Shown here: piece by piece, positions 1 to 6,088 of the stretch | Layout: every line of letters begins with the position of its first letter | How positions within the stretch are numbered: position 1 is the stretch's first letter | Origin: Simkania negevensis | GTDB lineage: Bacteria; Chlamydiota; Chlamydiia; Chlamydiales; Simkaniaceae | DNA: 7,589 nt | Assembly (NCBI GenBank): GCA_016191565.1 | Contig: JACPWA010000131.1 | Span: 1 to 7,589, forward strand | Direction of reading: 5' to 3' | Notes under the pieces: generated by a model | Seen by the model: only the letters and a program-made list of their open reading frames with translations | The model's database searches: none | What the model was told of the DNA's origin: nothing | Program-made: the position numbers and the translations under genes

Positions 1-2
1 CT

Positions 3-1052
3 GAACCCAAAGGATACTTTAGAACAATCTCTTCTGCTTTAGGGCTAGATATAGACAATACAATACAGGAGCTAGATAAAAAACTTTCCTCCCTCCCCTC
101 CTACTTAGGAAAAGTGGAGTCTCCCAAAATGGGAGGGGCTCTTCAAACTTTGTTCCAACGGGCAGAAGCTCTAGCAAAGAGATGGAACGATGACTATATT
201 GGAAGCGACCACTTCTTCTATCTTTTCTGGGAATCAAGTGAAGAGCCCTTTGCCACTCTAAAAAAAGTAACTAAACATTCTTTAAAAGAAGTAGAAAAAA
301 AGATCCAGGAGATCCGTGCAGGGAGAAAGCTGAGCTCTCCTACCTCTGAAGAGAGCTTTCATGCCCTTGAGAAATATTGTAAAAATTTAACTCATCTCGC
401 TAGAGAAGGCAAGCTCGATCCAGTAATTGGGCGCAATGAAGAGATCACTCGAACCATTCAGATCCTCAGCCGAAGAACCAAAAATAACCCTCTTCTCATT
501 GGAGAACCAGGGGTTGGAAAAACCGCAATTGCTGAAGGTCTTGCTCATAGAATCATTCAAGAAGATATTCCTGATGCTCTTAAAGGAAAAATCCTCGTGT
601 CCTTAGATATGGGCAGCTTGATTGCAGGAACAAAATACCGAGGGGAATTTGAGGAAAGGTTAAAAGCAATCTTAAGAGAAATTGAGCAGGGAGAAGGAAA
701 AGTTCTCCTTTTCATCGACGAAGTGCATACTCTAGTAGGCGCAGGAGCTGCTGAAGGGGCGATAGATGCTGCTAACCTTCTCAAGCCTGCATTAGCGCGA
801 GGCACTCTTCACTGCATTGGAGCGACCACACTTTCAGAATATAAAAAATATATCGAAAAAGATGCTGCTTTAGAAAGGCGTTTTCAGCCTGTTCTTGTTG
901 AAGAGCCTTCCTCCGAAGATGCGATCTCCATTCTTCGAGGATTAAAAGAAAAATATGAGAATTTCCACGGAGTAAGAATCACCGAAGGGGCCTTAGTAGC
1001 AGCAGTAACCCTTGCACATCGTTATATCAGCGATCGTTTTCTCCCTTATTAA
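3..1052 (+). CDS. clpB: ClpB N-terminal fragment: end of N domain and first AAA+ module (5' partial)
   Basis: This is the upstream open segment of the broken clpB. It is open from the window edge, so the true start lies to the left; the GTG at 114 is internal, because the 37 codons before it (for example [11 protein letters not shown]) still match the Clp N domain. Visible elements of the first nucleotide-binding module are: LDPVIGR linker entry; Walker A GEPGVGKT at 501-524; pore loop KYRGEF at 633-650; Walker B LLFIDE at 705-722; sensor region [17 protein letters not shown]; arginine-finger segment ALERRF at 867-884. It ends at the premature TAA (1050-1052) just after [10 protein letters not shown], which would remove the small subdomain's last helices, the coiled coil and the second module. 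If translated, the product would be a first-module-only protein; ClpB normally needs both rings, so full function is not expected from it alone. Confidence 0.8.
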   Translation, partial: EPKGYFRTISSALGLDIDNTIQELDKKLSSLPSYLGKVESPKMGGALQTLFQRAEALAKRWNDDYIGSDHFFYLFWESSEEPFATLKKVTKHSLKEVEKKIQEIRAGRKLSSPTSEESFHALEKYCKNLTHLAREGKLDPVIGRNEEITRTIQILSRRTKNNPLLIGEPGVGKTAIAEGLAHRIIQEDIPDALKGKILVSLDMGSLIAGTKYRGEFEERLKAILREIEQGEGKVLLFIDEVHTLVGAGAAEGAIDAANLLKPALARGTLHCIGATTLSEYKKYIEKDAALERRFQPVLVEEPSSEDAISILRGLKEKYENFHGVRITEGALVAAVTLAHRYISDRFLPY

Positions 1053-1188
1053 GCAATTTATTTGATTGACGAAGCAGCAAGCTTTATTCGGATGAAAATA
1101 GGGAGCCGTCCCCTTCCCATTGACCGAAAAGAGCGAGAGCTAAGTAACCTTATCACAGATTGCAAAGTTAAAAGAGGAGCTCTTTATC

Positions 1189-2463
1189 TTGCAAGAGCGC
1201 TGGAACCAGGAGAAAAAACTCATCGAAGAGATTAAAGGGAAAAAAGAAAAACTAGAGCAACTCCGTTTTCAAGAAGAGGAAGCAGATAGACAAGGACATT
1301 ACAATAAGGTTGCTGAAATGCGCTACAACCTCATTCCTAATTTGGAAAAAGAGATCCGGGCAAAAGAGCAGGAACTAGAGAAGCTATCAGATAGGTTACT
1401 ACGGGAAGAGGTGGATGAACACCTCATCGCTCAGATTGTCGCTAAATGGACCGGAATCCCCGTAAGCAAGATGCTCGAAGGGGAAGCAGAGCGGCTTCTT
1501 CATTTGGAAGAATCTCTTAGTAAACGAGTGGTAGGCCAAGGGCTTGCTATTGAAGCAGTCAGTGAAGCGATTCGCCGCTCTCGAACAGGGCTTGGCGATC
1601 CCAAGCGCCCCATCGGAGCTTTCCTCTTTGTTGGACCAACAGGGGTAGGAAAAACAGAATTGGCCAAAGCGCTTGCTGAGGAGCTCTTTAGCCAAGAGGA
1701 AGCCATGATCCGACTCGACATGTCAGAATACATGGAAAAGCATAGCGTGGCTAAGCTGATCGGCTCTCCTCCAGGATATGTGGGATATGAAGAAGGAGGG
1801 CAACTCACCGAAGCTATAAGAAGACGCCCCTTTTCTGTGGTCCTTTTTGATGAGATCGAAAAAGCCCACCACGATGTGTTTAATATTCTTTTACAAATAT
1901 TCGATGATGGAAGGATCACCGATAGTCGAGGAAGGGTAGTAAACTGTAAAAATGCCCTCTTTATTATGACTTCAAACCTCGGCTCTGAACAGCTTCTTGA
2001 ACGGATGCAGCAGGAAGAAAATGATTGGTCGAAAGAAAGTTTGTTAAAAGTGCTTGATCCGATCATTACAAGCTATTTTCGCCCTGAATTCATCAACAGA
2101 TTAGATGAGATTCTCCCCTTCTGTTCACTAAAAGAAAAAGATATGCAAAAAATCGTCCTCCTCCAACTTGAACAGATTAAAAGCCGCCTACTAGAGCGGG
2201 ATATTACCCTTACTTGGAAAAAAGAAGTTGCCTCCCACCTTGCTAAAGAGGGATACGACCGTTATTTTGGAGCACGTCCTCTAAAACGACTCATTCAACA
2301 CAAAGTGGTGAATTTTCTCGCTGCTGCTCTTTTGCGCAAAGAGATAGAAAATGGAGATCTTATCGAGCTAAAATATGATGGGGAGAAAGGTCTTATGAGC
2401 TTTTCTCGAAAAAAGGTAGAGGAGCAAGAAATTGCTTCTACCTCCCAACAACATAAACGTTAG
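1189..2463 (+). CDS. clpB: ClpB C-terminal fragment: second half of the middle domain and second AAA+ module
   Basis: This is the downstream open segment of the broken clpB, in a different frame from the first part. The frame is open from 1144, and homology begins at about 1160 (IAKLKEEL). The earliest conventional initiator is TTG at 1189, preceded by AGAGGAG (1173-1179) at 9-nt spacing; the first ATG is only at 1318. The fragment holds the rest of the coiled coil (heptad-like, Glu/Lys-rich, residues 1-75), then WTGIPVSKM, Walker A GPTGVGKT at 1633-1656, pore loop GYVGYEEGG at 1774-1800, Walker B VVLFDE at 1837-1854, TSNLGS sensor 1, FRPEFINRLDE, and sensor 2 GARPLKR at 2269-2289. No key catalytic residue is missing. 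The C-terminal tail ends in a basic QQHKR with TAG at 2461-2463. It could be silent pseudogene sequence or a separately started second-ring polypeptide; the sequence cannot decide. Confidence 0.75.
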   Translation: MQERWNQEKKLIEEIKGKKEKLEQLRFQEEEADRQGHYNKVAEMRYNLIPNLEKEIRAKEQELEKLSDRLLREEVDEHLIAQIVAKWTGIPVSKMLEGEAERLLHLEESLSKRVVGQGLAIEAVSEAIRRSRTGLGDPKRPIGAFLFVGPTGVGKTELAKALAEELFSQEEAMIRLDMSEYMEKHSVAKLIGSPPGYVGYEEGGQLTEAIRRRPFSVVLFDEIEKAHHDVFNILLQIFDDGRITDSRGRVVNCKNALFIMTSNLGSEQLLERMQQEENDWSKESLLKVLDPIITSYFRPEFINRLDEILPFCSLKEKDMQKIVLLQLEQIKSRLLERDITLTWKKEVASHLAKEGYDRYFGARPLKRLIQHKVVNFLAAALLRKEIENGDLIELKYDGEKGLMSFSRKKVEEQEIASTSQQHKR

Positions 2464-2504
2464 CCTAACCCTTTTAAAAGATAAGAGGCAATTTCATTTT
2501 TTTT
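2463..2504 (+). terminator. possible weak terminator after clpB
   Basis: GCCT at 2463-2466 can pair with AGGC at 2486-2489, around the self-complementary CTTTTAAAAG, and a run of eight T follows at 2497-2504. The stem is short and separated from the T run by 7 nt, so this is only a weak candidate for ending clpB transcription. Confidence 0.22.
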
Positions 2505-2531
2505 ACTTTCTCTTCGGCTAAGGATATTCTT

Positions 2532-2566
2532 AAAAATAAGGACAAAGGCCTATGCCTAATAGTCCT
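2532..2566 (-). terminator. intrinsic terminator of the sthA operon
   Basis: Read on the minus strand, AGGAC (2566-2562) pairs with GTCCT (2543-2539), and inside it AGGC (2557-2554) pairs with GCCT (2549-2546) around a 4-nt ATAG loop, with a small asymmetric internal loop between the stems. The stem is followed directly by TATTTTTA, the U-rich tract expected of a Rho-independent terminator. It lies 35 nt beyond the stop of the 159-residue membrane protein gene, between two convergent genes. Confidence 0.6.
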
Positions 2567-2600
2567 ATGGGAAGTTCTCTCTCTATTAAAGTTTTTTCTC

Positions 2601-3080
2601 CTAAGAAAAAAACTCTTTAAACTGATCTTGCAAAACGGAAGGAACTATCTCTTCAATCCCCTTTTTGTCATACATCAGAAAGTAGGTGCAAGCAAACATC
2701 GTGCCAAGAGCAGGACTAAAAAGAGCAACAAAAAGGGAAATGCCACATACAAAAGCTCTTTTAATGCTGAGACAATAGCGAAGAAACCTCTTTTTGAGCC
2801 GATACATTTTAAAAAGGGTCAGAAGGTTTAAGACAAAAAAGAAGGTAAATAAGGCCACTGAGAGAAAGCCCCAAAGAATATCGACGACAAAGAGCATGAA
2901 GAAAAAAAGGCGGGCAGCAATGGAAGAAAAAAGACCTCCCTTGGCATTTTCAAAATTCCCCTCTTTTTCTCCAGAAAATTGAATCTCAGAAAAATGGCGG
3001 TGGATATCGGTTGAAGAGGGAGCAAACTCCTCTGCATCTCTTTTCTTTTCCACATGTTCGAAAATATCATATATCGCCAT
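2601..3080 (-). CDS. hypothetical membrane protein, 159 residues, coupled to sthA
   Basis: I do not recognise a family. The N-terminal 55 residues are hydrophilic and charged (EHVEKKRDAEE, HRHFSEIQF). Two long hydrophobic blocks follow: about 57-90 (very Phe-rich, long enough for one long or two short helices) and about 108-137, separated by a strongly basic loop (KMYRLKKRFLRY) that by the positive-inside rule should face the cytoplasm. The C-terminus is short and amphipathic (IEEIVPSVLQDQFKEFF). There is no cleavable signal peptide. The ATG is 5 nt after the sthA stop, and its ribosome binding site (AAGAGGT) lies within the last sthA codons, so it should be co-transcribed and translationally coupled with sthA. 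A terminator follows 35 nt beyond the stop. This arrangement, a start site tied to the upstream gene and sensible topology, supports a real gene. A role linked to the transhydrogenase is possible but not shown. Confidence 0.72.
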   Translation of the reverse strand: MAIYDIFEHVEKKRDAEEFAPSSTDIHRHFSEIQFSGEKEGNFENAKGGLFSSIAARLFFFMLFVVDILWGFLSVALFTFFFVLNLLTLFKMYRLKKRFLRYCLSIKRAFVCGISLFVALFSPALGTMFACTYFLMYDKKGIEEIVPSVLQDQFKEFFS

Positions 3081-3085
3081 TGGCT

Positions 3086-4492
3086 TTACCTCTTATGTTT
3101 TATTTTATTAAATCCATTGAGTGCTGCAATTCTATACCCCTCCGCATAAGTGGGGTAATTGAACACCTGATCAATGAAAAAGTCTATCCTCGCATTGAAC
3201 GTCATTGCGATCTGTCCAATATGGATGAGCTCGGTCGCATCTCTGCCAACGATATGAATCCCGAGAATTTCTAATGTGTCCTTATGAAATAGGATTTTAA
3301 ACATCCCTGCCTCATTTCCGGCAATAACATTCTTTGCGATCTCATAATAATAAGCTCTTCCTACCTCATAACCAAAGCCTAAGCTCTTTAATTTTTCTTC
3401 TGTATAACCACAGAAAGAAATCTCTGGAATCGTGTAGATCCCGACCGGATAGAAGGTAGGAAAATGATGAGTCTCTGCCCCAAATGCGTGGCGCGCTACT
3501 AATCTTCCCTGTTCCATACTTGTCGAATATAAACAGGGACCGCCGATTACATCACCAGCAGCATAAATATGAGACACCACGGTTTGAAAAAGAGCATTCA
3601 CTGGAATATACCCTTTTTTATCAATTGTAATTCCAATTGTCTCCATATGAAGATGATCAACATTTGCTTTTCTTCCCAAAGCATAAAGAAGCATCTCTGT
3701 TTCTATTTCACTTTGATCAGAGAATTTTACCGCAACTTGCTTTCCCTTATGATAGATCTCCTCAACTACTTTGCCTCCAATAAAATGGAGTTTCAATGCA
3801 GAAAGTCCTTGTTGTAGATGAAGTCCTATTTCTTCATCGAGCTGTGCAAGGATTCTCTCCCTTTTATCGATCAGAGTCACCTCAGTTCCAAGGGCAGCAA
3901 AAAAACTTGCATACTCTGTGCCGATAATCCCTCCGCCAAGAACCACCATTTTTTTAGGAAGATGATCAATCGTCAGGAGTCGATTCGAATCAAGCACTTG
4001 TTTCTCATCAAAAGGAACATCTTTAGGATTTCGCGGTTTTGATCCAGTCGAGATTAAAATTTTCTCTCCCCCAATAAGAGCAATCATTTGCTTTCGATCA
4101 TCGAGTACTGCAATCTGATTAGGGGTTTTAAATTGCGCATGTCCTTGAATTACCTCAATCTCATTTTTCTTCAGCTGCTCTTTCAAGTTTTTTACCTGGT
4201 TTTTGATCACCTGGCTTAAACAGAAATTCAGGTCAGTAAGGGAAACCTCTTTTTCTTTTCTCCCCTTCTGCCCATAGTAATTCTTCTTATAGAAATCGGT
4301 GTAATTGATGATCGCTTCCCGAAGCGATTTAGAGGGGATCGTTCCAGAATGAAGCGCTGCCCCGCCAATCTCAGAATGCTTTTCGACTAAAGCTACCCTC
4401 TTTCCAAGCTTGGCTGCTTGTATCGCTGCTTTCTGTCCTGCAGGACCTGATCCAATCACAATGAAATCAAAAGATCTTTCTTCCACATGCAT
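3086..4492 (-). CDS. sthA: soluble (Si-specific) NAD(P)+ transhydrogenase
   Basis: This cytoplasmic FAD enzyme exchanges hydride between NADPH and NAD+, balancing the two nucleotide pools. The 468 residues match the usual length (466 in E. coli). Features in order: FAD-binding GSGPAG (14-19); GGAALHSGTIPSK (43-55), where the two redox cysteines of dihydrolipoamide dehydrogenase are replaced by Ala46 and Thr51; NAD(P)-binding GGGIIG (186-191), with an acidic Asp209 at the end of the next strand; second FAD motif AAGDVIG (311-317); dimerisation domain with GIYTIPEIS (351-359), ILGIHIVG and FNYPTYAE (444-451). Asn445 stands where lipoamide dehydrogenase has its catalytic His. Loss of both the disulfide and the His rules out a lipoamide or glutathione reductase and is typical of SthA. 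Start choice: the ATG at 4492 directly abuts AAAAGG, whereas GTG two codons later (4486) has that site at 6-nt spacing and may be the real start. It is first gene of a two-gene operon. Confidence 0.93.
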   Translation of the reverse strand: MHVEERSFDFIVIGSGPAGQKAAIQAAKLGKRVALVEKHSEIGGAALHSGTIPSKSLREAIINYTDFYKKNYYGQKGRKEKEVSLTDLNFCLSQVIKNQVKNLKEQLKKNEIEVIQGHAQFKTPNQIAVLDDRKQMIALIGGEKILISTGSKPRNPKDVPFDEKQVLDSNRLLTIDHLPKKMVVLGGGIIGTEYASFFAALGTEVTLIDKRERILAQLDEEIGLHLQQGLSALKLHFIGGKVVEEIYHKGKQVAVKFSDQSEIETEMLLYALGRKANVDHLHMETIGITIDKKGYIPVNALFQTVVSHIYAAGDVIGGPCLYSTSMEQGRLVARHAFGAETHHFPTFYPVGIYTIPEISFCGYTEEKLKSLGFGYEVGRAYYYEIAKNVIAGNEAGMFKILFHKDTLEILGIHIVGRDATELIHIGQIAMTFNARIDFFIDQVFNYPTYAEGYRIAALNGFNKIKHKR

Positions 4493-4498
4493 CCTTTT
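4493..4498 (-). promoter_or_regulatory. sthA ribosome binding site that bears on start choice
   Basis: On the minus strand, AAAAGG is followed at once by ATG CAT GTG. Zero spacing to the ATG is poor, while 6 nt to the in-frame GTG (4486-4484) is normal. This favours a protein two residues shorter, beginning (f)M-EERSFDF. Confidence 0.5.
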
Positions 4499-4509
4499 AA
4501 AATTATTTA

Positions 4510-4537
4510 TTTATCTTTTTCTGCACATTAAAATCAA
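4510..4537 (-). promoter_or_regulatory. weak candidate sthA promoter
   Basis: On the minus strand, TTGATT (4537-4532) and GATAAA (4515-4510) are separated by 16 nt; each matches the sigma-70 type hexamer at 4 of 6 positions. It would give a leader of only about 10-15 nt. A TTGAAA at 4558-4553 further upstream has no good partner. The call is tentative. Confidence 0.3.
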
Positions 4538-4616
4538 TGATTACCCAAGCGGTTTCAACATGCTTTTTTAGTTTCTAGACTAGACAAGGAGTAGTGGAAA
4601 ACGGGACTTAAAAAAA

Positions 4617-4645
4617 TTGAACAGCACACAATTTATTTATAAAAT
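4617..4645 (+). promoter_or_regulatory. candidate sigma-66/70 promoter of rpmB
   Basis: TTGAAC (4617-4622) and TAAAAT (4640-4645) are 17 nt apart, with an AT-rich spacer. Matches are 4 of 6 and 5 of 6. Transcription would start near 4652, leaving a leader of about 60 nt that contains a hairpin. It faces away from sthA, so the 222-nt gap is a divergent promoter region. Confidence 0.55.
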
Positions 4646-4670
4646 ACACTGTCTTGCTCTTGAGAGAAAA

Positions 4671-4693
4671 AAGGGAGGATGCTATCCTTCTTT
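4671..4693 (+). promoter_or_regulatory. 10-bp hairpin in the rpmB leader
   Basis: AAGGGAGGAT (4671-4680) pairs with ATCCTTCTTT (4684-4693) around a 3-nt GCT loop; all ten positions pair, two as G-U. No T run follows, so it is not a terminator. The left arm holds a GGGAGG ribosome-binding-like sequence directly before an in-frame ATG (4679), which the stem would hide; the true rpmB start lies 22 nt downstream. It could be a structure for mRNA stability or L28 feedback control. Confidence 0.45.
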
Positions 4694-4714
4694 CAAAACT
4701 ATAAGGTGGACCAG

Positions 4715-4990
4715 ATGTCAAAAGTTTGTCAGCTCTCCGGAAAACGGCCCCGATCAGGAAGAACCTATGCAACGCGAGGAATCGCGAAAAAGAAAAAAGG
4801 GATCGGCCTCAATATTACAGGAATCACAAAACGGCGTTTTCTTCCCAACCTGCAAAAAAAGCAGTTTTGGTTTGCAGAAGAAAATCGCTTTGTTACTCTC
4901 CGCCTTTCTTCTCACGCAATGCGCACCATTGATAAGAAAGGGATGGCTAAGGCAGTTAAAAAAATGCGCGCCAAAGGGCAAAAGATTTAG
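4715..4990 (+). CDS. rpmB: 50S ribosomal protein L28
   Basis: This is a small basic protein of the large ribosomal subunit. The 91 residues start MSKVCQLSGKRP, the usual L28 N-terminus, followed by a lysine-rich insertion (RGIAKKKKGIGL) that I recall as typical of chlamydial L28. The conserved core TKRRFLPN, the ENRFVTLRLS segment and MRTIDKKGM follow, and the protein ends AKGQKI. The start at 4715 is chosen because AAGGTGGA (4703-4710) sits 4 nt upstream and because the homology begins exactly there; an in-frame ATG at 4679 would add 12 residues foreign to the family and is buried in a leader hairpin. Its first cysteine (Cys5) is kept, but no full zinc-ribbon set of four cysteines is seen. 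The stop TAG overlaps the binding site of the next gene, so the two are probably one transcript. Confidence 0.95.
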   Translation: MSKVCQLSGKRPRSGRTYATRGIAKKKKGIGLNITGITKRRFLPNLQKKQFWFAEENRFVTLRLSSHAMRTIDKKGMAKAVKKMRAKGQKI

Positions 4991-4998
4991 GAACTTAC

Positions 4999-6027
4999 AT
5001 GTGGGAATGGAGGTTAGTTTTTAAACGAACACCTCCCCTCCTTCTCATTTTTCTCTTTCCCCTTCTTGTTTTTTATTGTCTTCATGTAACTCTCCCCTCT
5101 GAGAAAAACCCCTTGATTTTCTATTCCAGCCACGGTCGCGATGACCTCCGCAGGGTGGTCTTTGAAGCAATCAAGAAAGGAAGAGAGTCCATTTTTCTTT
5201 CTACTTATGCCCTTACCGATCCTGCTCTTCTGACCCTTCTCAAGCAAAAAGGAAAAGAAGGGGTAAGGGTGGAGATCTTTTGCGATAAGAAAGCTAACTA
5301 CTTTTTAGCTGATTTTCATGAAAAAAATCTATTTTTTCATCTGATTAAAAATAAAGGTCTTATGCATGAAAAAATTATAATCATCGACCACTCTCTCCTC
5401 TTTTTTAGTACAGCTAATATGACCTATTCCTCCCTTTCTATTCATGAAAACCTCCTTTTAGGGGTATATGCCCCTGACTTTGCTCTTGAAATGAGCCACC
5501 TGTTCTTAGAGCGCATAGAAGAAGGAGTTTTTAGCAAAATTAAAATAAAAACTTGTCAAATTAACAAGCAAAAGCTAGAACTCTTCCTCCTCCCTGATCA
5601 GCATCAGGAGGGGTTAAACCACCTCCTTAAAACCCTTGAAGAAGCCAAAGAAAGCATTTCCTTATCCCTTTTTACTTTTACCCATCCTCTTTTAATTAAA
5701 AAAATAATTGCTATGCATCAAAGAGGAGTGAAAATCAACCTTTTTCTCGACCACTACAGCGCGAGAGGGGCTTCTTTATCTGCTATTAATCAGTTACAAG
5801 CTGTTGATATTGTGACATATATATCTCAAGGAGTTCCTCTTTTTCATCATAAATGGGCCCTCATTGACGACCACACCCTCCTCATGGGATCAGCAAATTG
5901 GACAAAAGCAGCTTTTGGAAAAAATCAAGACTTTTTCATCATATTATCTCCACTTTCTAAGAAACAACTTAAATATATAACTAATATTTTAAATATTATT
6001 AAATTAGAAACTATTTATATTAAATAA
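4999..6027 (+). CDS. membrane-anchored phospholipase D superfamily protein (two HKD motifs)
   Basis: The PLD superfamily hydrolyses or transfers phosphodiester bonds through a covalent histidine intermediate; members include phospholipases, cardiolipin synthases and nucleases. This 342-residue protein has an N-terminal hydrophobic segment (about 12-30) after Arg/Lys residues, so it is either a signal anchor or an uncleaved leader, placing the enzyme domain outside the cytoplasm. It contains two complete catalytic motifs: H123-x-K125-x4-D130 followed by STAN (137-140), and H283-x-K285-x4-D290 followed by GSAN (297-300). One chain can therefore form the whole bilobed active site, unlike the single-motif Nuc type. 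The ATG is 8 nt after the rpmB stop, with AGGA overlapping that stop at 6-nt spacing. I recall Chlamydia trachomatis having a PLD-family gene close to the L28 gene, which fits. The last ~20 codons are extremely AT-rich. Substrate (lipid or nucleic acid) cannot be told from sequence. Confidence 0.9.
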   Translation: MWEWRLVFKRTPPLLLIFLFPLLVFYCLHVTLPSEKNPLIFYSSHGRDDLRRVVFEAIKKGRESIFLSTYALTDPALLTLLKQKGKEGVRVEIFCDKKANYFLADFHEKNLFFHLIKNKGLMHEKIIIIDHSLLFFSTANMTYSSLSIHENLLLGVYAPDFALEMSHLFLERIEEGVFSKIKIKTCQINKQKLELFLLPDQHQEGLNHLLKTLEEAKESISLSLFTFTHPLLIKKIIAMHQRGVKINLFLDHYSARGASLSAINQLQAVDIVTYISQGVPLFHHKWALIDDHTLLMGSANWTKAAFGKNQDFFIILSPLSKKQLKYITNILNIIKLETIYIK

Positions 6028-6056
6028 TTGACTATAATATAAATATCTATTATAAT
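6028..6056 (+). promoter_or_regulatory. strong sigma-66/70 promoter of the 249-residue gene
   Basis: TTGACT (6028-6033, 5 of 6) and a perfect TATAAT (6051-6056) are separated by the ideal 17 nt. The -35 box begins at the base after the stop codon of the PLD gene. The transcript would start near 6063, giving a leader of about 26 nt. It is the best promoter match in the window and separates this gene from the rpmB-PLD unit. Confidence 0.75.
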
Positions 6057-6088
6057 CATAATAATAAACTTAATAAAAGGCGATAGTT

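Larger units (their letters stand above)
1..2463 (+). pseudogene. clpB: clpB, ATP-dependent disaggregase ClpB; 5' end outside the window, interrupted by a stop and a frameshift
   Basis: ClpB is a cytoplasmic Hsp100 AAA+ hexamer that threads aggregated proteins through its pore together with DnaK. The normal domain order is present: end of the Clp N domain, first AAA+ module, middle coiled coil, second AAA+ module. Reading starts in one frame at position 3. Where the family has RFLPDKAIDLIDEAAS, this sequence reads RFLPY-stop-AIYLIDEAAS, with TAA at 1050-1052. The same frame continues as recognisable ClpB (RELSNLI, to about 1152), then homology moves to another frame at about 1160 (IAKLKEELFILQERW). 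Compared with family members I recall, some 20-22 codons of the first middle-domain coil are missing, by a length that is 2 modulo 3. Everything outside 1047-1165 looks well conserved, so the damage is recent, or is an assembly error, or the gene works as two polypeptides. I annotate it as a disrupted gene; its identity as ClpB is near certain. Confidence 0.85.

Noticed and set aside
557..805. Minus-strand open frame of 82 codons inside clpB
   Set aside because: It lies fully opposite a conserved AAA+ module, is Ser/Pro/Arg-rich low-complexity, and has no ribosome binding site; a shadow.
1399..2066. Overlapping minus-strand open frames of 98 and 188 codons inside clpB
   Set aside because: They oppose the highly conserved second AAA+ module and have Ser/Arg/Pro-rich composition typical of antisense frames.
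2628..3274. Several plus-strand open frames opposite the membrane protein gene and the end of sthA
   Set aside because: Lys/Arg-rich translations are antisense to Phe/Leu-rich coding sequence; no ribosome binding sites and no recognisable domains.
3569..4042. Two plus-strand open frames of 82 and 74 codons inside sthA
   Set aside because: They are antisense to strongly conserved transhydrogenase sequence.
4575..4586. CTAGA CTAGA direct repeat in the divergent promoter region as an operator
   Set aside because: Too short and single-copy; no regulator family can be named for it.
4679..4714. ATG at 4679 as the L28 start
   Set aside because: It would add 12 residues not found in the family, and its binding site has no spacer and is paired in a hairpin; the start at 4715 has a good site and matches the family N-terminus.
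4617..5024. A 135-codon open frame overlapping rpmB in another frame
   Set aside because: It begins inside the predicted promoter's -35 box and overlaps all of the clearly homologous L28 frame.
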